The notes: generated by a model from the sequence alone, not told the origin. Positions 17,099 through 26,890 are shown, numbered from the stretch's first letter. The stretch is DNA of 64,000 nt from Rhizobium sp. 16-488-2b (GCF_017741815.1 NZ_JAGHMF010000007.1:124001-188000), one strand, 5' to 3'. Program-made: numbers and translations.

Positions 17099-18775
17099 AT
17101 GAGCCTCGTCCAGGCGTCCAGCGACAGTGTTGCGCCAAAGGCCGCGGACGAGGCGGCATCACCAGTGCCGCAGCCTGCGCCGCCGCCCGTGGTTCCGATG
17201 GCCGGCTGGAAGAAGCCTTTCTACATGGCCGCGTCGGTCCTGCTCTTCGTTACGCAGGGTCTCGGCATGAACCTTGTGAATGCCAATATCTATCAGCTTC
17301 AGGGATCGTTTTCGGCGACGGCCGCCGAGGTCTCGTGGCTGTCGGCGGCCTATATGGCGCCATATGCCAGCCTGTCGATCGCGCTCTTCAAGATCCGCAC
17401 GCAATATGGCCTGAGACGTTTCGCCGAATTCAGCATCATCTGCTTCGTCTTCGCCGCGGTGCTGAACCTTCTCGTGACCGATCTGCACTCCGCAATCGTC
17501 GTCCGGGCGCTGAGCGGCATTGCTGCGGCGCCGATCTCCACGCTCGGCTTTCTCTACATGCTCGAGCTCTTTCCACCGGAGCGCAAGCTGACGACAGGCA
17601 TCAGCCTCGCTTTGATGTGCACACTATTCGCCGCCCCGATCGCACGCATCATCTCGCCGCCTCTGCTTGATCTCGGCGGTTACCACGCGCTCTATACGCT
17701 GGAGATGGGACTGGCGCTGCTGGTCTTCGCCATCATCTATACCATGCCTTTGACCTCGCCGCCGCGCGCGGTCGTCATCCAGCGCCTGGATTTCCTGAGT
17801 TATCTGCTGCTTGCCGTCGGTTTCGGCTGCCTCGCGGTCGTTCTCACGCTGGGGCGTCTCTACTGGTGGTTCGAAGCGCCGTGGATTGGTGTTCTCCTTG
17901 CTGTCGCCGCCGGTTGTCTGGCGCTCGTGGTGGCGATCGAGCTGCCGCGCGAAAATCCGATGCTGGATATCCGCTGGGTGCTCTCTGGCCCCAATCTCAG
18001 GATGGCGGGCGTGCTTCTGATGTTCCGCTTCGTCTCCTCTGAGCAATCGTCGACGGCCGCGAACTTCTACCAGCAGCTTGGCCTGCTGAACGATCAGACG
18101 ACCAAGCTCTACGCCATCGTTCTGGTCGCGTCGGTGCTCGGCGGATTGTTTTGCACGCTGTTGATGACGACGCGCTACGTCAGCACCGCGCATTTGATAT
18201 CGCTGGTGCTCATCGCGGCAGGCGCCTATCTCGACAGCCAGTCTACCAGCCTGACCCGGCCGGAACAGATGTATCTCAGCCAAGCCTTGGTCTCGGCGGG
18301 AGCGGCGATGTTCCTGCCGCCGGTGATGGCGAGCGGCTTCAAGGCGGCCATGGCCCGTGGCTATCCCTTCATCGTCAATTTCCTCGCGATCTTTCTTTTC
18401 ACCCAGAGTATCGGCTCGCTCTTCGGCTCGGCCATGCTCGGCACCTTCGTGACCATCCGCGAGAAGTTCCACTCGAACGTGCTGGTCGAGCATATCCTGC
18501 TGCAGGATCCGCTGGTTGCGCAGCGCGTCTCGCAGCTTTCCGCGGGATACGGCAAGGTCATCACCGACCAGACATTGCTCAACGCCGAAGGGCTGGCATT
18601 GCTGTCGCAGCAGGTCACGCGCGAAGCCTATACGCTTGCCTACAACGACACCTTCCTCGCAATTTGCGTGGCGTCTCTTCTCGGTCTCCTGGTCATGCTT
18701 CTTCATCAGGCATGGCTGCGCCTCTCCGAGCGCGGAGCCGCCGAGCCGAATGCCTCCGCAGCCGTTCAATCCTGA
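17099..18775 (+). CDS. MFS multidrug efflux transporter, DHA2 (EmrB/QacA-like) family
   Basis: 558-residue major facilitator with about 14 predicted membrane spans, the DHA2 topology used with an EmrA-type adaptor. The N-terminal 35 residues are cytoplasmic and Pro-rich. Visible features include NLVNANIYQLQGSFSATAAEVSW in the first helix pair and LAALYALSG-like helix 4 (VVRALSGIAAAPISTLGF). EmrB-type pumps expel hydrophobic drugs and uncouplers; this sequence lies within the broader DHA2 group and its substrate cannot be read. It follows marR by 10 bases and precedes the HlyD gene by 15. Confidence 0.9.
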   Translation: MSLVQASSDSVAPKAADEAASPVPQPAPPPVVPMAGWKKPFYMAASVLLFVTQGLGMNLVNANIYQLQGSFSATAAEVSWLSAAYMAPYASLSIALFKIRTQYGLRRFAEFSIICFVFAAVLNLLVTDLHSAIVVRALSGIAAAPISTLGFLYMLELFPPERKLTTGISLALMCTLFAAPIARIISPPLLDLGGYHALYTLEMGLALLVFAIIYTMPLTSPPRAVVIQRLDFLSYLLLAVGFGCLAVVLTLGRLYWWFEAPWIGVLLAVAAGCLALVVAIELPRENPMLDIRWVLSGPNLRMAGVLLMFRFVSSEQSSTAANFYQQLGLLNDQTTKLYAIVLVASVLGGLFCTLLMTTRYVSTAHLISLVLIAAGAYLDSQSTSLTRPEQMYLSQALVSAGAAMFLPPVMASGFKAAMARGYPFIVNFLAIFLFTQSIGSLFGSAMLGTFVTIREKFHSNVLVEHILLQDPLVAQRVSQLSAGYGKVITDQTLLNAEGLALLSQQVTREAYTLAYNDTFLAICVASLLGLLVMLLHQAWLRLSERGAAEPNASAAVQS

Positions 18776-18790
18776 TCACGAGTTCACCGC

Positions 18791-19855
18791 ATGTCGAAAT
18801 TCTTCCGGTCGCCTGCCAGCCTCATCGCCATTATCGCCGGTATCGCGGGCATCCTGCTCGTGCTTTACGCCTGGCGGCTGCCGCCCTTCGTGACGTCGGT
18901 TGAGACGACCGATAACGCCTATATCAGGGGCTACGTGACGATCATGAGCCCGCAGGTGAATGGCTATATCGTCGATGTCCCGGTGAAGGACTACCAGCAG
19001 GTCAAGCAGGGTGACGTGCTGGCCAAGATCGACGACCGCATCTACACGCAGAAGCTTGCCCAGGCCCGCTCGGCACTTGAGGGGCAGAAGGCGTCGCTCG
19101 AGAATTCACGCCAGTCGGAACTTTCAGCAAAGGCGACCATTGCCTCAAGCCAGGCGCAGATCGATAGCGCCAACGCCTCGCTGAAGCGCGCGCAGCTCGC
19201 TTGGGATCGCATCAGCAACCTCAACGACAGGGGCATCGCCTCGGCAAGCGAATCCGAGCAGGCGCAGGCGACGCTCGAGGAAGCGAAGGCCGCGTTGAAC
19301 CAGGCGCAGTCGGCGCTGGAAGTGTCGAAGCAGAACCTGGCGACCATCATCGTCAATCGCTCGCTGCTGGAGGCCAATGTGGCAAGCGCGGAAGCGACCG
19401 TGCATCTGGCCGAGATCGATCTGCAGAACACCTCGATCCTGGCGCCGCGTGACGGCCATCTCGGAGAGATCGGCGTTCGCCTCGGCCAATACGTCGCGGT
19501 AGGCACGCAACTGATGGCGGTGGTGCCGGAAGAGGTCTGGGTCGTCGCCAATTTCAAGGAGACGCAGCTTGAGGGCATGCAGGTCGGCCAGCCCGTCTCG
19601 ATCGTGGTCGATGCCCTGGGGCGTCAGCGGCTCACCGGCCGCATCGAGCGTTTTTCGCCCGCTGCCGGTTCTGAATTCGCGGTCATCAAGGCCGACAACG
19701 CCACCGGCAATTTCGTCAAGATCGCCCAGCGAGTCGGCGTTCGCATCAGCATTGATCCCGGCCAGCCTGCCGCGAAGGGCCTCGGGCCCGGCCTGTCTGT
19801 TGTCGTCAGCGTCGACAAGAGCGCCGAGCCCGAGCAGAAGACGGCGGCGAACTAA
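18791..19855 (+). CDS. HlyD/EmrA family membrane-fusion protein
   Basis: 354-residue periplasmic adaptor. A single N-terminal membrane anchor (residues about 9-28) is followed by the first lipoyl half-motif (VTIMSPQVNGYIVDVPVKD), a long alpha-helical hairpin rich in Ala, Gln, Ser and Glu (about residues 85-200), the second lipoyl half (APRDGHLGEIGVRLGQYV) and beta-barrel domain (VVANFKETQLEGMQVGQPV). Together with the MFS protein it should form an EmrAB-like pump working with an outer-membrane TolC-type channel encoded elsewhere. Last gene of the marR operon. Confidence 0.93.
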   Translation: MSKFFRSPASLIAIIAGIAGILLVLYAWRLPPFVTSVETTDNAYIRGYVTIMSPQVNGYIVDVPVKDYQQVKQGDVLAKIDDRIYTQKLAQARSALEGQKASLENSRQSELSAKATIASSQAQIDSANASLKRAQLAWDRISNLNDRGIASASESEQAQATLEEAKAALNQAQSALEVSKQNLATIIVNRSLLEANVASAEATVHLAEIDLQNTSILAPRDGHLGEIGVRLGQYVAVGTQLMAVVPEEVWVVANFKETQLEGMQVGQPVSIVVDALGRQRLTGRIERFSPAAGSEFAVIKADNATGNFVKIAQRVGVRISIDPGQPAAKGLGPGLSVVVSVDKSAEPEQKTAAN

Positions 19856-19879
19856 TTTCCGTTGGATAGTGGGCAGCAA

Positions 19880-19904
19880 AAAGCCGGGCGCGAGGCCCGG
19901 CTTT
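19880..19904 (-). terminator. Intrinsic terminator of the rpsF-rplI operon
   Basis: A 10-bp perfect stem AAAGCCGGGC / GCCCGGCTTT with a 5-base loop, followed on the minus strand by a run of T (TTTTT). It lies between the converging stops of hlyD and rplI and may also stop the plus-strand operon, although the U-tract is shorter in that direction. Confidence 0.85.
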
Positions 19905-19932
19905 CGCATTCGGGAGATTGCTCTCCAGAACC

Positions 19933-20508
19933 TTATTCGTCTTCGGCGTTGCCGTCGGCTTCCGGATCGAAGAAGTCTTCCGGACGCAGAGCGTCTTCGT
20001 CTACGCCGTAGATGGCGTCAACCGACGTCAGGGTTTCGCCCTTGGCCTGGCGCTCAGCTTCGTCAGCCGAACGAGCAACGTTGAGCTCGATCTTGATTTC
20101 GACTTCAGCATGCAGCTGCAGTTCGACCTGGTGCAGACCGATCGTCTTGATCGGGGTGTTCAGGTGAACCTGGTTGCGGCCGATGTTGAAGCCTTCGGCA
20201 GCCAGGATTTCAACGACGTCGCGAGCAGCGACCGAGCCGTACATCTGGCCGGTTTCGCCAGCCGAACGAACGACGATGAAGGACTTGCCTTCGAGAGCGT
20301 CGGCAACGGTCTGTGCTTCCGACTTGCGCTCGAGGTTGCGGGCTTCGAGCGTTGCACGCTCGGATTCGAAGCGCTTCTTGTTGGCGTCGTTGGCGCGCAG
20401 AGCCTTGCCGAGCGGCAGCAGGTAGTTACGGGCAAAGCCGTCCTTGACCTTTACCACTTCGCCCATCTGGCCGAGCTTGGAGATGCGTTCGAGAAGAATG
20501 ACGTCCAT
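19933..20508 (-). CDS. rplI: 50S ribosomal protein L9
   Basis: 191 residues. The N-terminal L9 domain ([36 protein letters not shown], quoted in part: [14 protein letters not shown]) is canonical, followed by the long connecting helix and the C-terminal domain. The protein has a 40-residue acidic C-terminal extension (ending [15 protein letters not shown]) compared with ~150 residues in E. coli, as usual in rhizobia. AAGGAA-type ribosome-binding site precedes the ATG. Confidence 0.97.
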   Translation of the reverse strand: MDVILLERISKLGQMGEVVKVKDGFARNYLLPLGKALRANDANKKRFESERATLEARNLERKSEAQTVADALEGKSFIVVRSAGETGQMYGSVAARDVVEILAAEGFNIGRNQVHLNTPIKTIGLHQVELQLHAEVEIKIELNVARSADEAERQAKGETLTSVDAIYGVDEDALRPEDFFDPEADGNAEDE

Positions 20509-20529
20509 GTCAGTTTTCCTTTCGTGTTC

Positions 20530-21516
20530 CTAGAGTTTCGAATCTGTCTGTTTGGGGGCATCAGCATCCTTGTTCGGGGTGAGCGCGATCGCCTTGCGGG
20601 TATCGCTGAGCCCCAGAACGAGGATGAAAAAGGCTGGCAGCATCAACATGAGAGATGCCAGGTAGCAGAGGATAAGCGCCGGCAGGCGCCATTCCTTGCC
20701 GCGCGTGCGAAAATGCAGCGCGGCGAAACCGGAGAGAAGGAAGCCGGCACCGAACGTGCCGACGACGGTTGCTCCGACCATCGCCGGGATGCCGCCCAGA
20801 AAGGTTGCGGCAAGCCCGAGAAGGAAGATGAAGATCGTGTTGCGGTTCATCCTGAGCGAGGAGGGGATATCCTCGCGCGGACGCAGGCCGCCGCCGGACG
20901 CAGCAACGATGCGCGTCGCGATGTAATAGGCCGCAAACAGCATCACCACCCACATGCCGCCCTGAATGGCCGGCAGAAGCAGGAGAACGAGTGACTTGGT
21001 CTGCGCGATAACGGCCGCGTCTGGCGTGAAATCGGATTGCTGCTGCGCCACCGAGGTGAAGAGCACGTCGACCAGACGGTCGATCAGTTCGGGGCCATAG
21101 CCGATCATCACGCCGACGACGATGACGGCGAACGTCACGAGGCCGCAAAGATGCAGCAGGATATCCGACAGCGGATACCACGCCATCAGATGATCGGGCC
21201 CGCCGAGTTCGGAAGCAGGGCGCGCGAGATTGGCGAGGTGGCTGATCCAGCCTGCCGGCAGAAGCGTGACCAGCGTCATCATCAGCGCGAAGGACGGCGA
21301 GATGGCGATCGCGCCTAGGACGGCGGCGGTAACGACGGCCGAGATCGCCGCCATGTTGCCCCAGCCGAGGCCGACAAGAAGAATGGGAAGCGCGGAAGCC
21401 GCGTAGAGGACAGCACTGAAAGACGACGGCTGCCGGCCAGCGCCCAGCACCAGAAGTGCGGCGACGAACCCGGCGAGGGCTCCAACGCCCAGCATTTTTG
21501 CATTCAGTGGTTTCAC
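20530..21516 (-). CDS. DUF2232 domain membrane protein
   Basis: 328-residue polytopic inner-membrane protein with about eight hydrophobic segments, an RPREDIPSS-like cytoplasmic loop near residue 230 and a hydrophilic tail. DUF2232 proteins (related to YybS in Bacillus) occur between rpsR and rplI in many alphaproteobacteria; their role is unknown. It sits 22 bases upstream of rplI and 156 bases downstream of rpsR. Confidence 0.85.
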   Translation of the reverse strand: MKPLNAKMLGVGALAGFVAALLVLGAGRQPSSFSAVLYAASALPILLVGLGWGNMAAISAVVTAAVLGAIAISPSFALMMTLVTLLPAGWISHLANLARPASELGGPDHLMAWYPLSDILLHLCGLVTFAVIVVGVMIGYGPELIDRLVDVLFTSVAQQQSDFTPDAAVIAQTKSLVLLLLPAIQGGMWVVMLFAAYYIATRIVAASGGGLRPREDIPSSLRMNRNTIFIFLLGLAATFLGGIPAMVGATVVGTFGAGFLLSGFAALHFRTRGKEWRLPALILCYLASLMLMLPAFFILVLGLSDTRKAIALTPNKDADAPKQTDSKL

Positions 21517-21671
21517 GGTCGCTGTCCTGCTTCATCAAGCAGTTAGAGGGCGTTTTCTGAATCGGTTTCAGAATGCCTCAACATGGGTTTTAAGGGTTCC
21601 GATCCGCGCCCATCGCGAAAGGGAGAAGGGAAGGCATTGCTGCCTTCCCTCGATTTGGTCTCGTCAGCTGA

Positions 21672-21920
21672 TTAAGCGACGACGTACGGCAGCAGGCCGA
21701 GGAAACGAGCGCGCTTGATCGCCTGAGCGAGTTCGCGCTGCTTCTTCTGCGAAACAGCCGTGATACGGGAAGGAACGATCTTGCCGCGCTCGGAAATGTA
21801 GCGCTGCAGGAGACGAACGTCCTTGTAGTCGATGCGCGGAGCGTTTGCGCCGGAGAACGGGCAAGTCTTGCGACGACGGTGGAACGGGCGGCGTACCGGT
21901 GCGGAGGAAGATTCAGACAT
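21672..21920 (-). CDS. rpsR: 30S ribosomal protein S18
   Basis: 82 residues. The S18 signature is present: [34 protein letters not shown] and [19 protein letters not shown]. Binds with S6 to the platform of the small subunit. The ATG has AAGGAG about 8 bases upstream; 12 bases separate it from rpsF. Confidence 0.98.
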   Translation of the reverse strand: MSESSSAPVRRPFHRRRKTCPFSGANAPRIDYKDVRLLQRYISERGKIVPSRITAVSQKKQRELAQAIKRARFLGLLPYVVA

Positions 21921-21932
21921 TCTCAGTTCTCC

Positions 21933-22391
21933 TTATGCACGGTCTTCGCGCGGGGCGCGATCAGGACGCGGGCCACGCTGGAAGTCGCCATCACGACGCG
22001 GCGGACGATCGCCGAATTCGCGACGCGGGCCACGGTCGGCGCCATCACGCGGGCCGCGGTCGTCGCGGTCGCGCTTCTGCATCATGGCAGACGGGCCTTC
22101 TTCGTGAGCTTCAACAGCGATGGTCATGTAGCGAAGGACGTCTTCGCTGATGCGCATCTGACGTTCCATTTCCTGCACGGCAGCAGCCGGGGCGTCGATG
22201 TCGACGAGAACGTAGTGAGCCTTGCGGTTCTTCTTGATGCGGTAGGTCAGGGACTTGAGGCCCCAGTTTTCTACGCGCCCGACCTTACCGCCGTTAGCTT
22301 CGAGTACGCCCTTGTACTGTTCTACGAGGGCTTCTACCTGCTGAGCGGAAATATCCTGTCGGGCAAGGAATACATGTTCATAAAGAGCCAT
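21933..22391 (-). CDS. rpsF: 30S ribosomal protein S6
   Basis: 152 residues. Canonical S6 beginning [15 protein letters not shown] with [13 protein letters not shown] and [14 protein letters not shown]; the C-terminus is a long Arg/Asp/Gly-rich tail ([22 protein letters not shown]) of about 45 residues, common in rhizobial S6 and absent in E. coli. The start chosen is the ATG at 22391, with AAAGG upstream; the longer frame to 22421 adds ten basic residues and is not family-like. First gene of the S6-S18-DUF2232-L9 operon. Confidence 0.97.
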   Translation of the reverse strand: MALYEHVFLARQDISAQQVEALVEQYKGVLEANGGKVGRVENWGLKSLTYRIKKNRKAHYVLVDIDAPAAAVQEMERQMRISEDVLRYMTIAVEAHEEGPSAMMQKRDRDDRGPRDGADRGPRREFGDRPPRRDGDFQRGPRPDRAPREDRA

Positions 22392-22521
22392 GATAGCTTT
22401 GCCTTTCTTGCGTTTATTCAACCCGATATTCGGCGGCTAAGCCTCAACGACTGCTCCTGATTGGGTGAACCCAGGCAAGAAAAGCGTTCCGAGACGGTCG
22501 AGAGCGGAGACACGGGAGGCT

Positions 22522-22557
22522 GGAACGCTTCCGTTCCGAACGATTTCCCGTGGGAAA
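22522..22557 (-). promoter_or_regulatory. Hairpins in the rpsF leader, possible S6:S18 autoregulatory site
   Basis: The rpsF leader has two adjacent hairpins: GGAACG / CGTTCC with a 4-base loop (22522-22537) and TTTCCC / GGGAAA (22544-22557). S6:S18 leader RNAs that autoregulate this operon are known in several bacteria; this region could be the rhizobial equivalent. The consensus structure was not tested. Confidence 0.35.
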
Positions 22558-22611
22558 CCGGCCCTCCGTTCAGCCACCAGCCAGAAGACCGGGTTTTTGC
22601 GAACAGGGCGG

Positions 22612-22639
22612 CTTATACGGATTTCTGACGAAAACGCAA
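22612..22639 (-). promoter_or_regulatory. Candidate promoter of the rpsF operon
   Basis: Minus-strand TTGCGT (22634-22639) and TATAAG (22612-22617) with a 16-base spacer. This gives a leader of about 215 bases ahead of rpsF. Confidence 0.5.
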
Positions 22640-22680
22640 GGCCGCCTGGGAAAACATATCTCCACCAGCGAAAAACGGGT

Positions 22681-23631
22681 TTACCGCGGCGGTTGCGACA
22701 GGAAGAAATCGGCGATCGAGCGGCTGGCATCGATTTGCCGGCTGGTCACGCCAACGAACAGACGTCGCGCATATTGCACGCCGCCGGGCCAAGTATGGCC
22801 GCCACCGACCACCGTTAGCACCTCGACGGTGCCCGATGGTCGGCATCCGTCGTATCGCGTGACGACGACGCGTGTGCGGTCGAGTCGAGCGGTCGGAGCG
22901 AGCGGTGCCGAGTTCCCTGGCAGAGCGCACCCATTGTTTCTGGCCCAGAACGCGGCCGTGTCGCTGACCGACAAGACCTTGCCTCCTTCGCCCGCGCCCC
23001 CGAAATCGGCGACATCCCCGCCCTTGAACGGCATGATTGGATCGGCAGTGCCGTCGATCCGCAATACGGCGACCGGACGTTCGGGGCGGCATTTCGCGGC
23101 TATGTCGCTTGGCAGTGTTCCAGCAACCGGCGCAATCGCGGCGATGCGTCGGGAGAGGTCGCAACCGAGCCGTTCGGCAAAGAGTGCGCCGTTCGAAATG
23201 CCCGTCGCGTAGACGCGTTTGTTATCGATGCCATAGCTCCGCTGCACCTGATCGATGAGCGCGGAAACGAAGCCGACGTCGTCTTGAGGATTGCGGATCG
23301 TTGAACGTCCGTCGTTCCAGTGCTTGTCGATGCCGTTGGGATAGGCAACGATAAAGCGTCGACTGTCGGCGACGGCATCAAGACCGCTCAGCCGGCGCAT
23401 GGCCGGTCCCTGCTGGCCGCCGCCGTGAAAGGCAAGCACCAGGGGAAAGCCATCTGGCGGGCGCGGGCCATCAGGCACGTGCAGGGTGAAGCTGCGAACG
23501 GTGCTCCCGACCGTCACCTGACCAGAAGGATCCGCCGCCGAGGCAGCGGACGCGACGGCGACACCGGCCAGAAGCGCGGCAGATCCAAGAATGATCCTGT
23601 GAATGAGGGACCTGTAAAGCGAACTAGTCAT
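22681..23631 (-). CDS. Secreted PHB-depolymerase/LpqC-like esterase
   Basis: 316-residue alpha/beta hydrolase of the LpqC/poly(3-hydroxybutyrate) depolymerase family (COG3509). An N-terminal signal peptide ends near AASAADP (about residue 33). Catalytic features are the HGGGQQG oxyanion region, the lipase box GISNG in YATGISNGALFAERLGCD, an Asp in RIDGTADPIMPF and the His in GGGHTWPGG. Such enzymes hydrolyse polyester, feruloyl or other ester bonds; the substrate is not predictable. The start is the ATG at 23631 with GGGAA upstream; in-frame ATGs at 23643 and 23784 would bury the signal peptide. Confidence 0.87.
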   Translation of the reverse strand: MTSSLYRSLIHRIILGSAALLAGVAVASAASAADPSGQVTVGSTVRSFTLHVPDGPRPPDGFPLVLAFHGGGQQGPAMRRLSGLDAVADSRRFIVAYPNGIDKHWNDGRSTIRNPQDDVGFVSALIDQVQRSYGIDNKRVYATGISNGALFAERLGCDLSRRIAAIAPVAGTLPSDIAAKCRPERPVAVLRIDGTADPIMPFKGGDVADFGGAGEGGKVLSVSDTAAFWARNNGCALPGNSAPLAPTARLDRTRVVVTRYDGCRPSGTVEVLTVVGGGHTWPGGVQYARRLFVGVTSRQIDASRSIADFFLSQPPR

Positions 23632-23817
23632 CTGAGTTCCCATAAAGTATTGAAATATAAGCAATATGAAATGATCGCAGGCCGAAATTCTGGTGCTGCG
23701 GTCAGTGCCGTAAGGCAAAAACGAAGTGAGCCGCCATTGCGGGTAAACAATGACGGCTCCTGTCAAATTTGGGTGATTTCGCACATTCGCGACAGACTGC
23801 CGCGGCAGTCCGAAGCG

Positions 23818-24861
23818 TCAGATCGGCATCGGATATTCGCGATGCACCTTGTCGATCTCGGCGAGGATATCGCTCGAAAGCTTGATGCCGGCCGCGTCGA
23901 TATCGGTCGTCAGCTGCGCCATGGTCGTGGCACCGATGATGGCCGACGTCATGAAGCGGCGTGTCAGGCAGAACGCGATGGCCATGGCCGACGGATCGAG
24001 GCCGTGGCGCTTGGCGATCTCGACGTAAGCCTTGGTCGGCGCTTCCTGCAGCGGCTGGAGGCGTCCGCCGATGTCGCCGTTGATCGAGCCGCGCGAGCCA
24101 CCGGGTAAGGCGCCGCCGATATACTTGCCGCTGAGGATGCCGCCGGCGAGTGGCGAGTAGGCGAGCAGGCCTACATCTTCATGGTGCGACATCTCCGCCA
24201 TGTCGAGATCGTAGTGGCGATAGAGCAGGTTATACTCGTTCTGGATGCTGACGACGCGCGGCAGGCCGAGCTGCTCGGCGATTGTAAGATACTTCTGCGT
24301 GCCCCAGGTCGTCTCGTTGGAGAGGCCGATCGTCCGGATCTTGCCTTCCTTCACCAGTTCGCCCGCCGTCTGCAGGATGTCGGTGATGTTGGCGACGGCC
24401 TTGGCGCGATCCTGCTTGAAGGGGTCGTAGTGCCAGTTCTGGCGGAAGTGGAAATGACCGCGAACCGGCCAGTGGATCTGGTAGAGATCGATATAGTCTG
24501 TCTTCAGCCGCTTCAGGCTGGCCTCGATCGCCAGGCGCATATTCTTGGCATCTGCGCCTTCGCCGCCACGGATATAGGAACGACCGGGGCCGGCGACCTT
24601 GGTGGCGAGGACGATGTCCTTGCGCTTGCCAGTCTTCTCAAGCCAGGTGCCGATATAATCCTCGGTCAGGCCTTGGGTCTCGGGGCCGACGGGCGTGGTT
24701 GGGTAAAGCTCGGCGGTGTCGAAGAAGTTGACGCCCCGCTCGAAGGCGTAGTCCATCTGTGCGTGAGCTTCCGCCTCGGTGTTCTGCGTGCCCCAGGTCA
24801 TGGTGCCAAGGCAGATTTCGGACACCGAAATATCGGTGCGGCCAAGTTTCTTATGCTTCAT
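23818..24861 (-). CDS. Aldo/keto reductase, Tas/YajO-like
   Basis: 347-residue AKR with the family motifs FDTAELYPTTPVG (catalytic Tyr and Asp), LATKVAGPGR (Lys) and DLYQIHWPVR (His). The pattern TQGLTEDYIGTWL and the insertion GPGRSYIRGG resemble E. coli Tas. The native substrate is unknown; the family reduces aldehydes and ketones with NADPH. A weak GGCTCC region lies before the start. It is divergent from fabD by 207 bases. Confidence 0.92.
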   Translation of the reverse strand: MKHKKLGRTDISVSEICLGTMTWGTQNTEAEAHAQMDYAFERGVNFFDTAELYPTTPVGPETQGLTEDYIGTWLEKTGKRKDIVLATKVAGPGRSYIRGGEGADAKNMRLAIEASLKRLKTDYIDLYQIHWPVRGHFHFRQNWHYDPFKQDRAKAVANITDILQTAGELVKEGKIRTIGLSNETTWGTQKYLTIAEQLGLPRVVSIQNEYNLLYRHYDLDMAEMSHHEDVGLLAYSPLAGGILSGKYIGGALPGGSRGSINGDIGGRLQPLQEAPTKAYVEIAKRHGLDPSAMAIAFCLTRRFMTSAIIGATTMAQLTTDIDAAGIKLSSDILAEIDKVHREYPMPI

Positions 24862-25068
24862 TGGGGAGCCTTAATCGTGATCTTAAAAGAATGAGGTCTT
24901 GGAAGGACGGCGCGAATTTAGGCCGGAATTGAGCAAGCGCAAGAGCAAATGTGCGGCTTTGTTGCAGTCGCGAAAGCCTTGGAACGCAGGCCTCCGGCAC
25001 TTGACTCTCGGGGAAAGAATGTCAATTGGAGGCGAAATGACCGCGGGTCCATATAAAAAGGACATAGG

Positions 25069-26013
25069 ATGACCATCGCTTTCACGTTCCCTGGCCAGGG
25101 CAGTCAGGCCGTCGGCATGGGCAAGGATCTTGCCGAGAATTTCGCCGAAGCGCGCGCCGTTTTTGCAGAGGTCGATGACGCTCTCGGCGAGAAGCTGTCC
25201 GAGACCATGTTCAACGGTCCGGAAGAGACACTGACGCTGACCGCGAATGCGCAGCCGGCGCTGATGGCCGTGTCGATGGCCGTCATCCGCGTGCTCGAAG
25301 CCAAGGGCGTCGATCCCAAGGCCAAGGTTTCCTACGTTGCCGGCCACTCGCTCGGCGAATACTCCGCTCTCTGTGCCGCCGGCATGTTCTCGATCGCCGA
25401 CACCGCGCGCCTCCTGCGCATTCGCGGCAACGCGATGCAGGCAGCTGTCCCCGTCGGCGTCGGCGCCATGGCCGCCATCATCGGCCTCGAACATGCCGAC
25501 GTGATCGCCGTCTGCGAGGAAGCCTCGGCACTCGGCGCTTGCCAGATCGCCAACGACAATGGCGGCGGCCAGATCGTGATTTCGGGTGAGAAGGTGCCGG
25601 TCGAGAAGGCTGCTGCCATCGCCACCGAAAAGGGCGCCAAGCGCGCCATCCTGCTGCCGGTCTCCGCACCCTTCCATTCTGCGCTGATGGCGCCGGCCGC
25701 TGACGCGATGCGCGAGGCGCTGGCAGGTGTCGCGAAGTCGAACCCGGTCGTGCCCGTCATCGCCAACGTGCGCGCCGCGCCCGTCACCGATGCTGACGAA
25801 ATTGCCAAGCTGCTGGTCGAACAGGTCACCGGCCAGGTTCGCTGGCGCGAAACGGTGGAATGGTTCGCGGCAAACGGCGTGACCACGCTTTACGAACTCG
25901 GCGCCGGCAAGGTCCTGACCGGCCTCGCGCGCCGCATCGACAAGAACGTGACCGGCATCTCGGTCAATTCGCCGGCTGATATCGACGCGGCCGTCGCCGC
26001 TCTTCTGGGCTGA
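25069..26013 (+). CDS. fabD: Malonyl-CoA:ACP transacylase
   Basis: Loads malonyl onto acyl carrier protein. 314 residues. FPGQGSQ opens the protein, the nucleophile Ser94 is in GHSLGEYSA, and the second catalytic residue His is in SAPFHSALM near residue 203. AAAGGA precedes the ATG. First gene of a fabD-fabG-acpP-fabF cluster. Confidence 0.97.
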   Translation: MTIAFTFPGQGSQAVGMGKDLAENFAEARAVFAEVDDALGEKLSETMFNGPEETLTLTANAQPALMAVSMAVIRVLEAKGVDPKAKVSYVAGHSLGEYSALCAAGMFSIADTARLLRIRGNAMQAAVPVGVGAMAAIIGLEHADVIAVCEEASALGACQIANDNGGGQIVISGEKVPVEKAAAIATEKGAKRAILLPVSAPFHSALMAPAADAMREALAGVAKSNPVVPVIANVRAAPVTDADEIAKLLVEQVTGQVRWRETVEWFAANGVTTLYELGAGKVLTGLARRIDKNVTGISVNSPADIDAAVAALLG

Positions 26014-26042
26014 TTGATTTAACGATTACAAGGAATTCTTCC

Positions 26043-26780
26043 ATGCTCGATCTCTCTGGCCGCAAGGCTCTGGTCACCGGCGCTTCTGGCGGCATCGGCG
26101 AAGAAATCGCCCGCATCCTGCACAAGCAGGGCGCCATCGTCGGCCTGCACGGCACCCGCGTCGAAAAGCTCGAGGCGCTGGCCAATGAACTCGGCGACCG
26201 CGTCAAGATCTTCCCGGCAAACCTCGCCGACCGCGACGAAGTCAAGGCGCTCGGCGTCAAGGCCGAAGCCGAACTCGACGGCGTCGACATCCTCGTCAAC
26301 AACGCCGGCATCACCAAGGATGGCCTCTTCGTGCGCATGTCGGACGAGGACTGGGACAGCGTCATCGAAGTCAACCTGACCTCGATGTTCCGCCTGACCC
26401 GCGAGTTGACGCATCCGATGATGCGCCGCCGCTATGGCCGCATCATCAACATCACCTCGATCGTCGGCGTCACCGGCAATCCCGGCCAGGCCAACTACTG
26501 CGCCTCCAAGGCCGGCATGATCGGCTTCACCAAGTCGCTGGCGCAGGAGATCGCGACGCGCAACGTGACGGTCAACTGCGTGGCGCCGGGCTTTATCGAA
26601 AGCGCGATGACGGGCAAGCTGAACGACAAGCAGAAGGACGCGATCATGGGCGCGATCCCGATGAAGCGCATGGGCACCGGCGCCGAAGTGGCCTCCGCCG
26701 TTGCTTACCTGGCTTCGTCGGAAGCGGCTTACATGACGGGCCAGACTTTGCATGTAAATGGCGGCATGGCCATGATCTGA
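26043..26780 (+). CDS. fabG: 3-oxoacyl-[ACP] reductase
   Basis: NADPH-dependent reduction of 3-oxoacyl-ACP. 245 residues, the usual length. Cofactor motif TGASGGIG (13-20), NNAG near 86-89, catalytic Ser in NITSIVGVTGNPGQ and YCASKAG, and the C-terminal GQTLHVNGGMAM. Located 29 bases after fabD with which it is probably cotranscribed. Confidence 0.97.
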   Translation: MLDLSGRKALVTGASGGIGEEIARILHKQGAIVGLHGTRVEKLEALANELGDRVKIFPANLADRDEVKALGVKAEAELDGVDILVNNAGITKDGLFVRMSDEDWDSVIEVNLTSMFRLTRELTHPMMRRRYGRIINITSIVGVTGNPGQANYCASKAGMIGFTKSLAQEIATRNVTVNCVAPGFIESAMTGKLNDKQKDAIMGAIPMKRMGTGAEVASAVAYLASSEAAYMTGQTLHVNGGMAMI

Positions 26781-26890
26781 AACGGAAAACTGGCTTTCGG
26801 GCCGTTTTTCCCCGCAATAGCCTGTTCACCAACCCTATGGGGTTGATTTTCTGGCTTTGCGGCAGACATAAACCGTGTTAATCGGGCCAT

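Noticed and set aside
24883..25677. 264-residue minus-strand open frame opposite fabD
   Set aside because: It is antisense to fabD, has low-complexity residue content and no ribosome-binding site; codon-phase effect of high-GC DNA.
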